Part shown: piece by piece, positions 16,209-25,354 of the stretch | How the letters are laid out: every line of letters starts with the position of its first letter | Position numbering within the stretch: the first letter of the stretch is position 1 | NCBI GenBank assembly: GCA_964574325.1 | Contig: CAZNMY010000001.1 | Span: forward strand, 62,001 to 126,000 | DNA length: 64,000 nucleotides | Direction: 5' to 3' | Source of the DNA: CAMDPA01 sp964574325 | Lineage (GTDB): Bacteria; Pseudomonadota; Alphaproteobacteria; Rhizobiales; Hyphomicrobiaceae | Position numbers and translations under genes: made by a program | The notes under the pieces: model-generated | The model's database searches: none | Seen by the model: only the letters and a program-made list of their open reading frames with translations | What the model was told of the DNA's origin: nothing

Positions 16209-17758
16209 TCAACCGGAAACACGACATGCAGCACGAAAAAATGATCGCCGAACTCGATCATCGCCGCGCACAGGCGGCCCGGATGGGCGGACCGGAGAAG
16301 CTCGCTCAACGCGCCAAGCGAGCCCAGCTCAACGCCCAGGAACGGCTCGATGTGCTCGTCGACAAGGACAGCTTCATCGAACTCGGCCTGCTCGCCGCCT
16401 CCGTGATCGACGCGGACGCAGCCGCTACGCCACGCGACGGCAAGATCACGGGCTTCGGGCGCATCGATGGGCGGGACGTCGGCGTTGTGGTGAACGAGTT
16501 CACGACAAAGGGTTCGTCGACCAGTTCCACCAACTCGCGCAAGATGGGCTATATCCGAAAGACTTGCACCGAGCGGGGTATACCGTTCGTGCATGTCGGC
16601 GAGTCGACCGGGGCGCGCCTGCCGGACGCCATGGGGTCCAAGGGTATGGGCCAGATGCTCGGCAACGACATCACCCAGTTTCGCCGCACGCGCGAGACAC
16701 CGTGGGTCGCGGCGGCCCTCGACACTTCGTTCGGTTCCTCGGCCTGGCAGTGCTGCTGCGCCGACTTCTCGGTGATGAAGAAGGGCTCGATCATGTCTGT
16801 TTCGAGCCCACGTCTCGTATCGATGGCGATCGGCGAGAAGGTCGATCTCGAGGAACTGGGTGGCTGGAGGCTGCACGCCGAGCAGACCGGACTGATCGAT
16901 CAGTTCGTCGACACGGACGCGGAAGCAATGGCGATGCTGCGCCGCTTCCTATCCTACCTGCCGAGCCACAACCGAGAGCTGCCACCGGCAGCGCCGGTCT
17001 CAGAGGGCTCGGGCGAGGGGCAGGAGCGGCTGCTCGAGGTGGTGCCCGAAAAGAGGACCCAGGTCTACAATATGAAGAAGGTGATCGAGATCATCTTCGA
17101 CCGAGACAGTTTCCTCGAATTGAAACCGCGTTTCGGACGTCCTGCCATCGTCGGGCTCGCGCGGCTCAATGGCCGGAGCGTAGGCGTGATCGCGAACAAC
17201 CCCGCCGTCGGTGGCGGCGCGCTGTCCGCGGAGGCTTGCCGCAAGATCGTCGACTTCACCGTGATGTGCGACAGCTTCAACGTGCCGATGGTGCGGCTGA
17301 TGGATACGCCCGGCTTCGTCGTCGGCCTCGAAGCCGAGCGGCGTGGTGCGCCCGGCCACATCATGAACTTCATGAACGCGACATGCCTCGTCACGACACC
17401 GGCTGTCACAGTGCTCGTGCGCAAGGCCTACGGTCGGGCCTACGTCGCCATGGGGGGGGGCGCGCACAATGATACGATGGTGGCGTGGCCGACGGCTGAA
17501 GTGAGCTTCATGGATCCGGTTTTTGCGACCAACATCGTGCACAACAAGTCACCCGGCGAAGAGGGTTTCGAGGATGCGCTGGGCAATATCCAGAAGGATC
17601 TCGAGGTATGGGACATGTCACGGATCTTCTCGGCGCACGATGTGATCAAGCCGCAGGAGACCAGGGCTTACGTCACGCGGATGCTGGATATCCACCAGCG
17701 GAGGCGCACAGGTGGCCTGGGCGAGCACCTGATGCGTACCTGGCCGACGAGCTATTGA
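16205..17758 (+). CDS. acyl-CoA carboxyltransferase subunit 2
   Basis: A 517-residue paralogue of the carboxyltransferase at 13571, again with both halves. Segments include NAQERLDVLVDKDSFIELGL, VGVVVNEFTTKGSSTSSTN, VHVGESTGARLPD, VGVIANNPAVGGGAL, PGFVVGLEAERRGAPGH and LVRKAYGRAYVAMGGG. The start ATG at 16205 overlaps the enolase-like stop. Sequence divergence from subunit 1 is large, so this is an old duplication. The pair may act as a hetero-oligomer or as two carboxylases sharing one biotin carboxylase and carrier. An 8-base G run near 17453-17460 lies inside the gene without disturbing the frame. Confidence 0.92.
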   Translation: MINRKHDMQHEKMIAELDHRRAQAARMGGPEKLAQRAKRAQLNAQERLDVLVDKDSFIELGLLAASVIDADAAATPRDGKITGFGRIDGRDVGVVVNEFTTKGSSTSSTNSRKMGYIRKTCTERGIPFVHVGESTGARLPDAMGSKGMGQMLGNDITQFRRTRETPWVAAALDTSFGSSAWQCCCADFSVMKKGSIMSVSSPRLVSMAIGEKVDLEELGGWRLHAEQTGLIDQFVDTDAEAMAMLRRFLSYLPSHNRELPPAAPVSEGSGEGQERLLEVVPEKRTQVYNMKKVIEIIFDRDSFLELKPRFGRPAIVGLARLNGRSVGVIANNPAVGGGALSAEACRKIVDFTVMCDSFNVPMVRLMDTPGFVVGLEAERRGAPGHIMNFMNATCLVTTPAVTVLVRKAYGRAYVAMGGGAHNDTMVAWPTAEVSFMDPVFATNIVHNKSPGEEGFEDALGNIQKDLEVWDMSRIFSAHDVIKPQETRAYVTRMLDIHQRRRTGGLGEHLMRTWPTSY

Positions 17759-17958
17759 AGCGGACGCGTATGTCGGCACGCACCACTATTGCCCACAAAT
17801 CCCGTGCCCGCCCGTCATCGAAGTCGACAGCGGACGACGCCGCGCGCACGGGCGCTTGCCGGGAACGAGGGGCGATATGCGGTTGATTTGGGGACCGGCG
17901 GAGGTATGCTTCCGGCCGTAGGCGCTCGAAGCGTCGTGAAACGAGGGAGGAAGTGCCG

Positions 17959-18939
17959 ATGACACCGGGAAAATTCCTGCGCCTGTCGGCCGGCTTGCTG
18001 CTGGCGAGCATGACTGCGCTGACCTTGCCGATCGGGGCTCAAGCCGGGGAGATAAGGCTCGGACTCGTGCCGGAGAACATCTTCACTTCGCCAGCCTACG
18101 TCGCGCAGCGGCTGGGCTTTTACAAGGAGGCGGGCGTCGACGTGAAGTTCGTCGTCTTTCGCGGTGGCGCAGCCGCCCAGGAGGCGATGACCGCCAAGCA
18201 GGCCGATGTGATCGACTATTTCGGCCCGGCTGTGGCGCTGGCGATCAGCAAGGGAGCCAAGCAGAAGCTGGTGGCCGTCAACATGCCCGGCCATACCGGC
18301 TGGCACGTGCTGGTGAAACGGGATTCGCCGATCCAGAACATCAAGGATCTCGCCGGCAAGAAGGTCGGTATCAGCGCCAAGGCCACGACGTCGGACATGG
18401 CAGCGCTATGGGTTTCGGAGCGCGCCGGCGTGAAGATCCAGCAGGTCCCTGTCGGCCCTGCGGCCCTGGCGCCCGCGCTGCGCGCCGGCCAGCTCGACGC
18501 GATCGTGTTCTCCGCGATCATCACCAACCGCGAGATGATGGCGGGCCACGCGCGCTCGATCATGTCGCTGACCGATGTAATGGAGCCCACGATTGCCGAC
18601 GCCTACGTGGCGTCGCAGGAGCTGATGGATGCCCGCCCGCAGGATCTGCGCGGATTTCTGGCGGCGACGTTGCGCGGCCTCGCGCACATGAAAGCAAACC
18701 GCGCCTGGTCGCTCACCTTCCTCAAGGAGTTCGCCAAGATCGACAACGACGAGCTCATCGGCAGGCTGTTCGACGAGATCGTGACGCGCATTCCATCGGA
18801 CGGGCGCGTCCAGCGAGCGTGGGTTGAAAGCGGGCTGAAGCTCGCCGCACGGGCCTGGGAGGTGCCGGCGCTCGAGAAGCTCGATCCGGATGCGCTCTTC
18901 ACGAACGCCTACCTGCCGGGCAGCACGGGCAAGAAATGA
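17959..18939 (+). CDS. ABC transporter substrate-binding protein (SsuA/TauA/NMT1-like)
   Basis: A 326-residue periplasmic receptor with a signal peptide (to about QAGE, residue 32). The family core is RLGLVPENIFTSPAYVAQRL, FYKEAGVDVKFVVFRGGAAA and VLVKRDSPIQNIKDLAGKKV. This family feeds importers for sulfonates, pyrimidine precursors, riboflavin or aromatic acids. ATG 17959 is chosen because GAGGGAGG lies 8 bases before it; a GTG two codons earlier is too close. The stop overlaps the first permease by ATGA. It follows a 200-bp gap after the carboxyltransferase, so it may have its own promoter. Confidence 0.9.
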   Translation: MTPGKFLRLSAGLLLASMTALTLPIGAQAGEIRLGLVPENIFTSPAYVAQRLGFYKEAGVDVKFVVFRGGAAAQEAMTAKQADVIDYFGPAVALAISKGAKQKLVAVNMPGHTGWHVLVKRDSPIQNIKDLAGKKVGISAKATTSDMAALWVSERAGVKIQQVPVGPAALAPALRAGQLDAIVFSAIITNREMMAGHARSIMSLTDVMEPTIADAYVASQELMDARPQDLRGFLAATLRGLAHMKANRAWSLTFLKEFAKIDNDELIGRLFDEIVTRIPSDGRVQRAWVESGLKLAARAWEVPALEKLDPDALFTNAYLPGSTGKK

Positions 18940-19703
18940 CCAGCTCGGTCGTCAGCCTCACCCGACTCGGGCTCGTTGTGGCCGTGGCGTTGCTGTGGGA
19001 AGCATCGGGGCGCCTGGCCTGGATCGACCCCGACCTGTTGCCGCCGCTGTCGAAGGTGTTCCAGGTAATGGGCCGCCTGCTTACCAGCAGCGAGTTCATC
19101 GAGGACATGCGCGTCACGATGCTCGAATGTCTCGTGGCCTCGGCCATCGTGGTGCCGCTCGGCCTGTTGGTGGGCTTCGTCATGGCCGAGAGCCCCCCGG
19201 TCGATCGCGTGCTGCGGTCGCCGATGCGCCTTCTCATGACCGTGCCGAAATCGATCTTCCTGCCGGTGTTCATCCTGCTGCTCGGCATCGGCTTCGGCCA
19301 GAAGGTCGTGTTTGCCGTGACGCTCGCCTTCTTCATCGTCGTGCCGACCGGAATCGCGGCGGTGCAATCGGTGCCTCCGGGGCTCGTGATGGCGGCACGC
19401 GCGTTTGGTGCGACAAGGCGCCAGATCTACACCGGCATCTACCTGCCGGCGATGGCACCTGTCGTGGTCGGTGGCGCTCGTCTCGGCATCATCTATGCCG
19501 TCCATGGCGTGATCCTGGCCGAGATGTACGCATCCAGCTCGGGCGTGGGGCGCAGCATCCTGGCCTGGGGCGAGGGGTTCCAGATGGACTATCTGTTCGC
19601 CGCCGTGCTGCTCGTCGTGATCTTCACCGTCGCGCTCAACGAAGCGCTGCAGGCGCTCGAGAACGCGGCCCGCGCCCGCTACGCCAGCGAGGCCTCGCCG
19701 TGA
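18936..19703 (+). CDS. ABC transporter permease 1 (SsuC/TauC type)
   Basis: A 255-residue inner-membrane permease with about six helices. The EAA loop region is ARAFGATRRQIYTGIYLPAM (about residues 149-168), which contacts the ATPase. The N-terminal LLWEASGRLAWIDPDLLPPL is typical of the nitrate/sulfonate/taurine subfamily. It is coupled at both ends: ATGA with the receptor and GTGA with the ATPase. Together with the permease at 20491 it should form a heterodimeric channel. Confidence 0.92.
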   Translation: MTSSVVSLTRLGLVVAVALLWEASGRLAWIDPDLLPPLSKVFQVMGRLLTSSEFIEDMRVTMLECLVASAIVVPLGLLVGFVMAESPPVDRVLRSPMRLLMTVPKSIFLPVFILLLGIGFGQKVVFAVTLAFFIVVPTGIAAVQSVPPGLVMAARAFGATRRQIYTGIYLPAMAPVVVGGARLGIIYAVHGVILAEMYASSSGVGRSILAWGEGFQMDYLFAAVLLVVIFTVALNEALQALENAARARYASEASP

Positions 19704-20494
19704 CGAGCGCTGCCGGCAACAGGGGGACCGAGGAGATCGTGCGGGTGGCCGGGCTGGTGCGCTCGTTCACGTCGGGCGATCGGTCGTTCAACGCGCTCGA
19801 GGACGTCTCCCTGACTGTCGAGCGTGGACAGTTCGTCTCGATTGTGGGCCCCTCGGGATGCGGGAAGTCGACGCTGCTGCAGATCGTTGCTGGACTGATG
19901 ACCGCGACAAAAGGGTCGGTCGAGATCGACGGCACCTCGATCACCGGCCCATCGCCAGACAAGATCGGCGTCGTATTCCAGGAGCCGCTCCTGTTGCCGT
20001 GGAAGACGGCGGCGGAGAACGTCGAGTTCCCCCTCGCGCTGCGCGGGGCTTCACGCCAAGAGATGCGCGAGCGGTCGAGCGCGCTGCTCGACCTCGTCGG
20101 GCTGACGGAGTTTGCGCAGTCCTACCCGCATCAGCTTTCCGGCGGCATGAAGCAGCGCATTGCCATCGCGCGAGGGCTCGTCCGCAATCCGACGCTACTG
20201 TTGATGGACGAGCCGTTCGCGGCCCTCGACGAGCAGACGAGAACGCGCATGTGGGGGGAGCTGCTGCGCATCGTGGCCGAGGCGCGCTCGACGGTGTTGT
20301 TCGTCACCCACGGGCTCGTCGAGGCGGTCTATCTAGCCGACGTCGTTCTCGTCATGGGCGTGCGGCCCGGCCGCATCATCGAGCGCATCGAGGTCGACCT
20401 GCCGCGCCCGCGTACGCTCGACATGGTCGGTTCGGAGGCGGTCGGACGATTGCGCAATCGCATCTGGCACCTCATCGCCGAGGCGGTGCCATGA
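19700..20494 (+). CDS. ABC transporter ATPase (SsuB/TauB type)
   Basis: A 264-residue ATP-binding subunit: Walker A GPSGCGKSTLLQI, Q loop VFQEPLLLPWKT, signature LSGGMKQRIAIARGL, Walker B LLLMDEPFAALDEQ and H loop LFVTHGLVEAVYL. The GTG start at 19700 overlaps the permease stop and the domain begins about 14 residues later. The frame is open far upstream but that part is antisense-like shadow. It powers the importer formed with the two permeases and receptor 17959. Confidence 0.95.
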   Translation: MTSAAGNRGTEEIVRVAGLVRSFTSGDRSFNALEDVSLTVERGQFVSIVGPSGCGKSTLLQIVAGLMTATKGSVEIDGTSITGPSPDKIGVVFQEPLLLPWKTAAENVEFPLALRGASRQEMRERSSALLDLVGLTEFAQSYPHQLSGGMKQRIAIARGLVRNPTLLLMDEPFAALDEQTRTRMWGELLRIVAEARSTVLFVTHGLVEAVYLADVVLVMGVRPGRIIERIEVDLPRPRTLDMVGSEAVGRLRNRIWHLIAEAVP

Positions 20495-21258
20495 GTGTGC
20501 TGTACGGGCGCGTCGTCCGCACCACTGCCGTCATCGCGGTGGGTCTCGCCATCTGGGAAGCTGCCTATGCGATGGGGCTGCTCGAGCCACTGATCTTCGG
20601 GTCGCCAAGCCTCGTCGCAGTCGCGGCCCGCAAGGATGGAGCGGCTTTCTTCAGCGCCTTCCAGGTCACGTCCTACGAAATGGCGTTCGCGGTGGCGATC
20701 GCATGGATCGGCGGCATTGCAGCCGGCGTCGCCTTGGGCCTGACGCGCTTCACCAGCGTTTTGATGGCGCCCGTGCTGTCCGGCATCATCGCGCTGCCGC
20801 TGGTCGTGCTTTATCCGGCGTTCGTCGCCTGGCTCGGCATCGGCCCGCTCTCCAAGATCGTCTATGGGGCGGCGGCCGGGTTCTTCCCGATCGCGCTGAC
20901 GACGATGCTTGGTGTGCGCTCGATCGACGAGCGCTACCTCGTGATGGCGCGTGCGATGGGGGCCAGCCGCTGGCAGCTGGTCACGCGCGTGATCGTCCGG
21001 CTGGCCCTGCCGGCCATCGTCTCGGGGCTCAGAATCGGCACGTCGATCGCGATCATCGGCGTGGTCCAGAGCGAGATGCTGGCCGCGACCGACGGCATCG
21101 GCTTCTGGATCTCCTACCATCGCACCATCTTCAACGTCGGCCATGTCTATCTGGGGATCATCCTGGTCCTCGTCGTCGCGGCGACAGCCAATGGGATATT
21201 GAGCCTGCTCGAGGCTTGGGCGGGCCGCTGGCGCGAGACGCTGGTGACAGCGAACTGA
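20491..21258 (+). CDS. ABC transporter permease 2
   Basis: A 255-residue permease with six predicted helices and the EAA-type loop ARAMGASRWQLVTRVIVRLA. It is diverged from permease 1 but in the same subfamily. The start ATG at 20491 overlaps the ATPase stop (ATGA). Importers of this family with two different permeases are less common than homodimeric ones and occur among thiamine-pyrimidine and aromatic-acid systems. It is followed after 18 bp by hyuA, suggesting the transporter feeds the HyuAB enzyme. Confidence 0.92.
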   Translation: MSVLYGRVVRTTAVIAVGLAIWEAAYAMGLLEPLIFGSPSLVAVAARKDGAAFFSAFQVTSYEMAFAVAIAWIGGIAAGVALGLTRFTSVLMAPVLSGIIALPLVVLYPAFVAWLGIGPLSKIVYGAAAGFFPIALTTMLGVRSIDERYLVMARAMGASRWQLVTRVIVRLALPAIVSGLRIGTSIAIIGVVQSEMLAATDGIGFWISYHRTIFNVGHVYLGIILVLVVAATANGILSLLEAWAGRWRETLVTAN

Positions 21259-21276
21259 CGAGGAGGCTTGCAGGCA

Positions 21277-23346
21277 ATGGCCTGGATGATCGGTGTCGAC
21301 ACCGGCGGCACGTTCACGGACCTGATCGCCGTCGAGGAGGCGAGCGGCGAGATGCGCATCGCCAAGGTCGCTTCCGTGCCCGCGGATCCCTCGCTCGCCG
21401 TGCTGAAGGCGCTCGAGGTGCTCGTCGAGGGCGGGATCGATCCGGCCGACATCTCTTTCCTCGCTCACGGCACGACTGTGGCGACCAACGCGCTGCTCGA
21501 GTCGAAGGGGGCGAGATCAGGCCTGATGATCACCCGCGGGTTCAGGGCGATCTACGAGGCGCGCGGCGGCTCGCAGCCGAGCGGGGCGAGCCTGATCGAC
21601 CCCTTCTTCCGCAAGCCGCCGCTGCTCGTACCCCAGCAGCATACGGTGGAGGTGACGGAGCGTATCGATGCGCGCGGCGCGATCCTGACGCCGCTCAACG
21701 AGGACGACGTCAGGCGCGGTGCCCGGCAACTGGCCGAGCAGGGAATCGTGTCGATCGCAGTGTGCTTCCTGTTCTCGTTCCTCGAGGACGCGCATGAGCG
21801 GCGTGCCGGCGAGATCATCCGCGAGGCGGCGCCGGGCCTGCGGGTCTCGCTGTCCTCGGTGGTGTTGCCGGTAGTGCGCGAATACATGCGGCTGTCGACG
21901 ACCGTGGTCGATGCCTACGTCGGGCCCAGCGTCGAGAGCTACGTGACGCGTCTCGTCGAGCGGCTGGAAAGTCGCGGCATTCGAACGCCGCAGCTCTACA
22001 TGATGCAATCGAACGGAGGTCTCGTCCGGATGAGCGCGGGCGCGCGCTTCGCCAGTCACCTTCTGCTGTCGGGGCCTGCCGCCGGCCTGATCGCGGCGGC
22101 CGATCTCGGCCGTCTGACCGGGCACGAAAACATCGTGACCTTCGACATGGGCGGCACCAGCACCGACATCGGCGTGACGATCGGCGGCCGTGTGAGCGAG
22201 GCCCAGGGCGGCGTGCTCAACGGCCACGACGTCGGCACGCCGATGCTGAAGGTGCGCACGCTCGGGGCCGGTGGCGGCACGATCGCGTGGATCGGCAAGG
22301 ACGGCCTGCTCAAGGCAGGGCCGCAAAGTGCCGGCGCTGTGCCGGGACCCGCTTGCTATGGGCGCGGCGGGACGGAGCCGACGGTTACGGATGCCAACGT
22401 CGTGCTCGGCGGGCTCGGCGGCGCGAAGCTCGCCGGGGATCTGGTGCTCGATCCCGCCCGTGCCGAGCAGGTGATCGCGACGCACATCGGCAAGCCGCTC
22501 GGCCTCGATGTGGTGGCGGCTGCCGACGGTATCATCCGCATCGTCAACAATCGGATGGCGGTCGACCTGAGGCTCGCTCTACAGGCCCAGGGCCAGGACC
22601 CGCGCCGCTTCGCACTGATGTCGTTCGGTGGCGCAGGCGGACTGCACGCCACGACGATCGCGCGGATGGTAGGCATCGATCGTGTGCTGGTGCCGCTGCG
22701 TCCCGGCCTCAATTGCGCGATGGGCCTCCTGCAGACGGCCGTCCGCCACCAGTACCTGCGCTCCCACATCTGCGCGCTCGAAGCGGCAAGTCCAGAGGAA
22801 ATCAATGCCCAGCTCGATGGGCTCGCCGCGCAGGCTGCTGCCGACGCCCGCCTGGAAGGCTTCGCACCCGACGCGATGCAGCTCGATCATTTCGTCGAGC
22901 TGCGCTATCTCCACCAGGGCTATCAGCTCACCGTCCCATGCCCCCATCCGTTCCGCGAGGCCGACCGGCCGCGCCTGAAGCACGCCTTCGACCAGCTGCA
23001 TCGGGCGACCTACGGCCAGGCCGCGGAGCGTGAACCCGCCGAGATCGTCACCTACCGCGTCGAGAGCGAGATCGAAGTGCCTCGCCTCAGGCTTCCGCGG
23101 CTGGCGCAAGGCGATGGGCGCGCGGATCGCGCCCTCGTCGGCGAGCGACAGATATGGGATGGCGAGCGCGGGGGCTTCACGGCCGGCCGCGTCTACGACC
23201 GCGGCAGGCTGCGCGCGGGCGACCGGCTCGAAGGACCGGCCATCATCACCCAGCTCGACGCGACTACGCTGGTTGGCCGAGGCCAACGCCTCACCGTCGA
23301 TGCCCACGGGACGCTCATCATCGAGGTCGGCGAGGCCACATCATGA
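21277..23346 (+). CDS. hydantoinase/oxoprolinase family, HyuA-type subunit
   Basis: A 689-residue ATP-dependent amidohydrolase or carboxylase subunit. The N-terminal phosphate loop VDTGGTFTDLIAV and the actin-like hallmark FLAHGTTVATNALLESKGAR are clear; the central FDMGGTSTDIGV and VGGG-like loops complete the ATPase core. The family includes N-methylhydantoinase, 5-oxoprolinase and the acetone and acetophenone carboxylases. ATG 21277 has AGGAGG ten bases upstream. It overlaps HyuB by ATGA, and the two subunits form the enzyme. With carboxylases and acid importers nearby, a carboxylase or lactam hydrolase role is equally possible. Confidence 0.92.
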   Translation: MAWMIGVDTGGTFTDLIAVEEASGEMRIAKVASVPADPSLAVLKALEVLVEGGIDPADISFLAHGTTVATNALLESKGARSGLMITRGFRAIYEARGGSQPSGASLIDPFFRKPPLLVPQQHTVEVTERIDARGAILTPLNEDDVRRGARQLAEQGIVSIAVCFLFSFLEDAHERRAGEIIREAAPGLRVSLSSVVLPVVREYMRLSTTVVDAYVGPSVESYVTRLVERLESRGIRTPQLYMMQSNGGLVRMSAGARFASHLLLSGPAAGLIAAADLGRLTGHENIVTFDMGGTSTDIGVTIGGRVSEAQGGVLNGHDVGTPMLKVRTLGAGGGTIAWIGKDGLLKAGPQSAGAVPGPACYGRGGTEPTVTDANVVLGGLGGAKLAGDLVLDPARAEQVIATHIGKPLGLDVVAAADGIIRIVNNRMAVDLRLALQAQGQDPRRFALMSFGGAGGLHATTIARMVGIDRVLVPLRPGLNCAMGLLQTAVRHQYLRSHICALEAASPEEINAQLDGLAAQAAADARLEGFAPDAMQLDHFVELRYLHQGYQLTVPCPHPFREADRPRLKHAFDQLHRATYGQAAEREPAEIVTYRVESEIEVPRLRLPRLAQGDGRADRALVGERQIWDGERGGFTAGRVYDRGRLRAGDRLEGPAIITQLDATTLVGRGQRLTVDAHGTLIIEVGEATS

Positions 23347-25079
23347 TCGATCCTGTGACGACCGAGATCATAGCGAGCCGGCTATGGGAGGTCGCCGGCA
23401 ACATGGAGCACGCTCTCTATCATGCCGGCTACTCGCCGATCCTGCGGGAGTCGCGCGATGGTACCGCGGGGCTGACAGACGCCAATGGGCGGGTACTGAT
23501 GGTCGGTGGTGGTTTGCAATTCCACACCCTGCCCTACCAGCAGGCGGTACGGGGCGTGCTCGCCCGATTCCCGGCGGAGGCGATGCGGTCCGGCGACAGC
23601 TACATCGTCAACGATCCTTATATCTGCGGCAATCCGCACGTGCCCGACATGGTGGCGGTGACGCCAGCGTTCCACGACGGGCGGCTGATCGGGTTCGGCG
23701 TCTCTATCGCGCACAAGTCCGACGTCGGCGGGCTCGTTCCGGGCTCGTCGGGTGCCGGCTCTCGCGAGATTTTCCACGACGGGCTGCGCCTGCCGCCGGT
23801 GCTCTACGAGAGTGCGAGCGGCGGCGTGGTCACCGCGATCGAGGACATCATCCGCGTCAACAGCCGCACGCCCGAGATCGTGCTCGGCGACCTGCGCGGA
23901 CAGGTCGGCGCCACGCGGCTCGGCGCGGAGCGACTGATCGGCCTGTGCAAGGAGTACGGCACGCCGGTCATCGAGGCGGTGATGGACAGCATCATCCGCC
24001 TCACTGCTGGCCGGCTGGCCCGAGAGATCGCCGCACTTCCGGATGGCCAAGCGTCAGCCGAGGGCGTGCTCGATCACGACGGTGCGGATCTTTCGACGCC
24101 CGTGCGTGTCGCCGTCGACGTCGTCAAGCGCGGCGACCGCCTGATCATCGACTTCGGCCGCTCGGCACCGCAGACGTCGGGGCCGGTCAATCTCACGCCC
24201 TGGACCACCCGCTCGGTGACGCTGCTCGCGGTGCTCGCTTCGACCGATCCGACGATACCGGTCAATTCAGGCCTGCTCGACTGCGTGGACGTGCTGCTGC
24301 CGGAGCGCAGCGTGGTCAATCCCGCCTATCCAGCGACGGTCAATCTCTACTTCCCCACAGCCGTGATGGCCTACACGTGCGTGATGTCGGCGATGGGCAA
24401 GCTCAACCCGGCGCGCGCGGTCGCTCCCTCCGGCATGGTGACGGGTGCGGTTGCGCTGGGTTTCGGTGCACGCGAGGGCACGCGCGCCAAGGTGGTCTAC
24501 GAACTCGCGCTGACGGGACTCGGCGGGACCTCGCAAGCCGACGGCACCCCGATCGTCACTCCGATCAACCACTTCACCGCCGGCTCACCGATCGAGATCA
24601 TGGAGAGCGAGTACCCGTTGATCGTGCGCCGCTACGAGATGTGGCAGGATTCTGCCGGCGCCGGCCGTCATCGCGGCAGCGTCGGCTATGTGCGCGAGAT
24701 CGAGGTGCAGGACGATTGTTCGCTCACGCTGCGCTCTGCAGGGCACAAGTACCCGGCATGGGGAATCGAGGGCGGATCGGCGCCGACGACCTCGCGCACG
24801 GTGATCAATCCGGGCACGGCCACCGAGCGGCGGATAGGGCCGATCGAGACCACCCGGCTCGCCAAAGGCGACATTCTGCAGATCGCACGCAGCGGGGGCG
24901 GCGGTTGCGGCGCGCCCTGGCTGCGGGAGCCGGAGGCCGTGCTGGCCGACGTCCGCGATGGCTACGTGAGCATCGAGGCGGCTCGGAACCTCTACGGCGT
25001 CGTCATCGTGGCCGCTCCCCTGTCGATCGACGAGGCGGCAACGCGCGCCGCCCGCGCCGTCTTGGCCGCGGGCCAGTAA
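23343..25079 (+). CDS. hydantoinase/oxoprolinase family, HyuB-type subunit
   Basis: A 578-residue partner of HyuA. Family signatures are the N-terminal DPVTTEIIASRLWEVAGNME, ILRESRDGTAGLTDANGRV, GDSYIVNDPYICGNPHVPDM and the C-terminal SGGGGCGAPWLREPEAVLAD followed by GYVSIEAARNLYGVV. The start overlaps the HyuA stop. It is the last gene of the plus-strand block, convergent with the flavin-dependent hydroxylase 275 bp away. Function as for HyuA: ring or amide hydrolysis, or ketone carboxylation, coupled to ATP. Confidence 0.92.
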   Translation: MIDPVTTEIIASRLWEVAGNMEHALYHAGYSPILRESRDGTAGLTDANGRVLMVGGGLQFHTLPYQQAVRGVLARFPAEAMRSGDSYIVNDPYICGNPHVPDMVAVTPAFHDGRLIGFGVSIAHKSDVGGLVPGSSGAGSREIFHDGLRLPPVLYESASGGVVTAIEDIIRVNSRTPEIVLGDLRGQVGATRLGAERLIGLCKEYGTPVIEAVMDSIIRLTAGRLAREIAALPDGQASAEGVLDHDGADLSTPVRVAVDVVKRGDRLIIDFGRSAPQTSGPVNLTPWTTRSVTLLAVLASTDPTIPVNSGLLDCVDVLLPERSVVNPAYPATVNLYFPTAVMAYTCVMSAMGKLNPARAVAPSGMVTGAVALGFGAREGTRAKVVYELALTGLGGTSQADGTPIVTPINHFTAGSPIEIMESEYPLIVRRYEMWQDSAGAGRHRGSVGYVREIEVQDDCSLTLRSAGHKYPAWGIEGGSAPTTSRTVINPGTATERRIGPIETTRLAKGDILQIARSGGGGCGAPWLREPEAVLADVRDGYVSIEAARNLYGVVIVAAPLSIDEAATRAARAVLAAGQ

Positions 25080-25354
25080 AGACCTTGATGAGCGCCGCGT
25101 AGAAACAAGCGCCAGCGCTCGTCAACTTTGCGCTGCCAGCAGAGTGCAGCGGGGCGCTGTGGCTGTCTGCGGATGCGATTTCCAATCTCACGGGTGAGGC
25201 GGACCACGGCGAGAGCCTGCGCGATGGCAAGAAGGCCGGGGCGCAACGAGATCGGCGTGCGTGTCGGCAAGTCCTTCGATCTCGATATGAAGGATGGCGC
25301 ATTCAGCTCTCGCGTGACCGATGCGCCAGCCGCCTCCGCCGCGACGCGCGGCGT

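Noticed and set aside
17453..17460. Frameshift at the G run in carboxyltransferase 2
   Set aside because: The frame stays open and family motifs continue in phase on both sides.
23154..23342. N-terminal extension of HyuB upstream of 23343
   Set aside because: The extra residues overlap HyuA coding sequence in another frame and do not resemble HyuB; ATGA coupling fixes the start.
25080..25354. A gene between hyuB and the hydroxylase
   Set aside because: The short plus-strand frame starting at 25128 looks like antisense composition; this is a convergent intergenic gap with a weak GGCGCAT/ATGCGCC hairpin.
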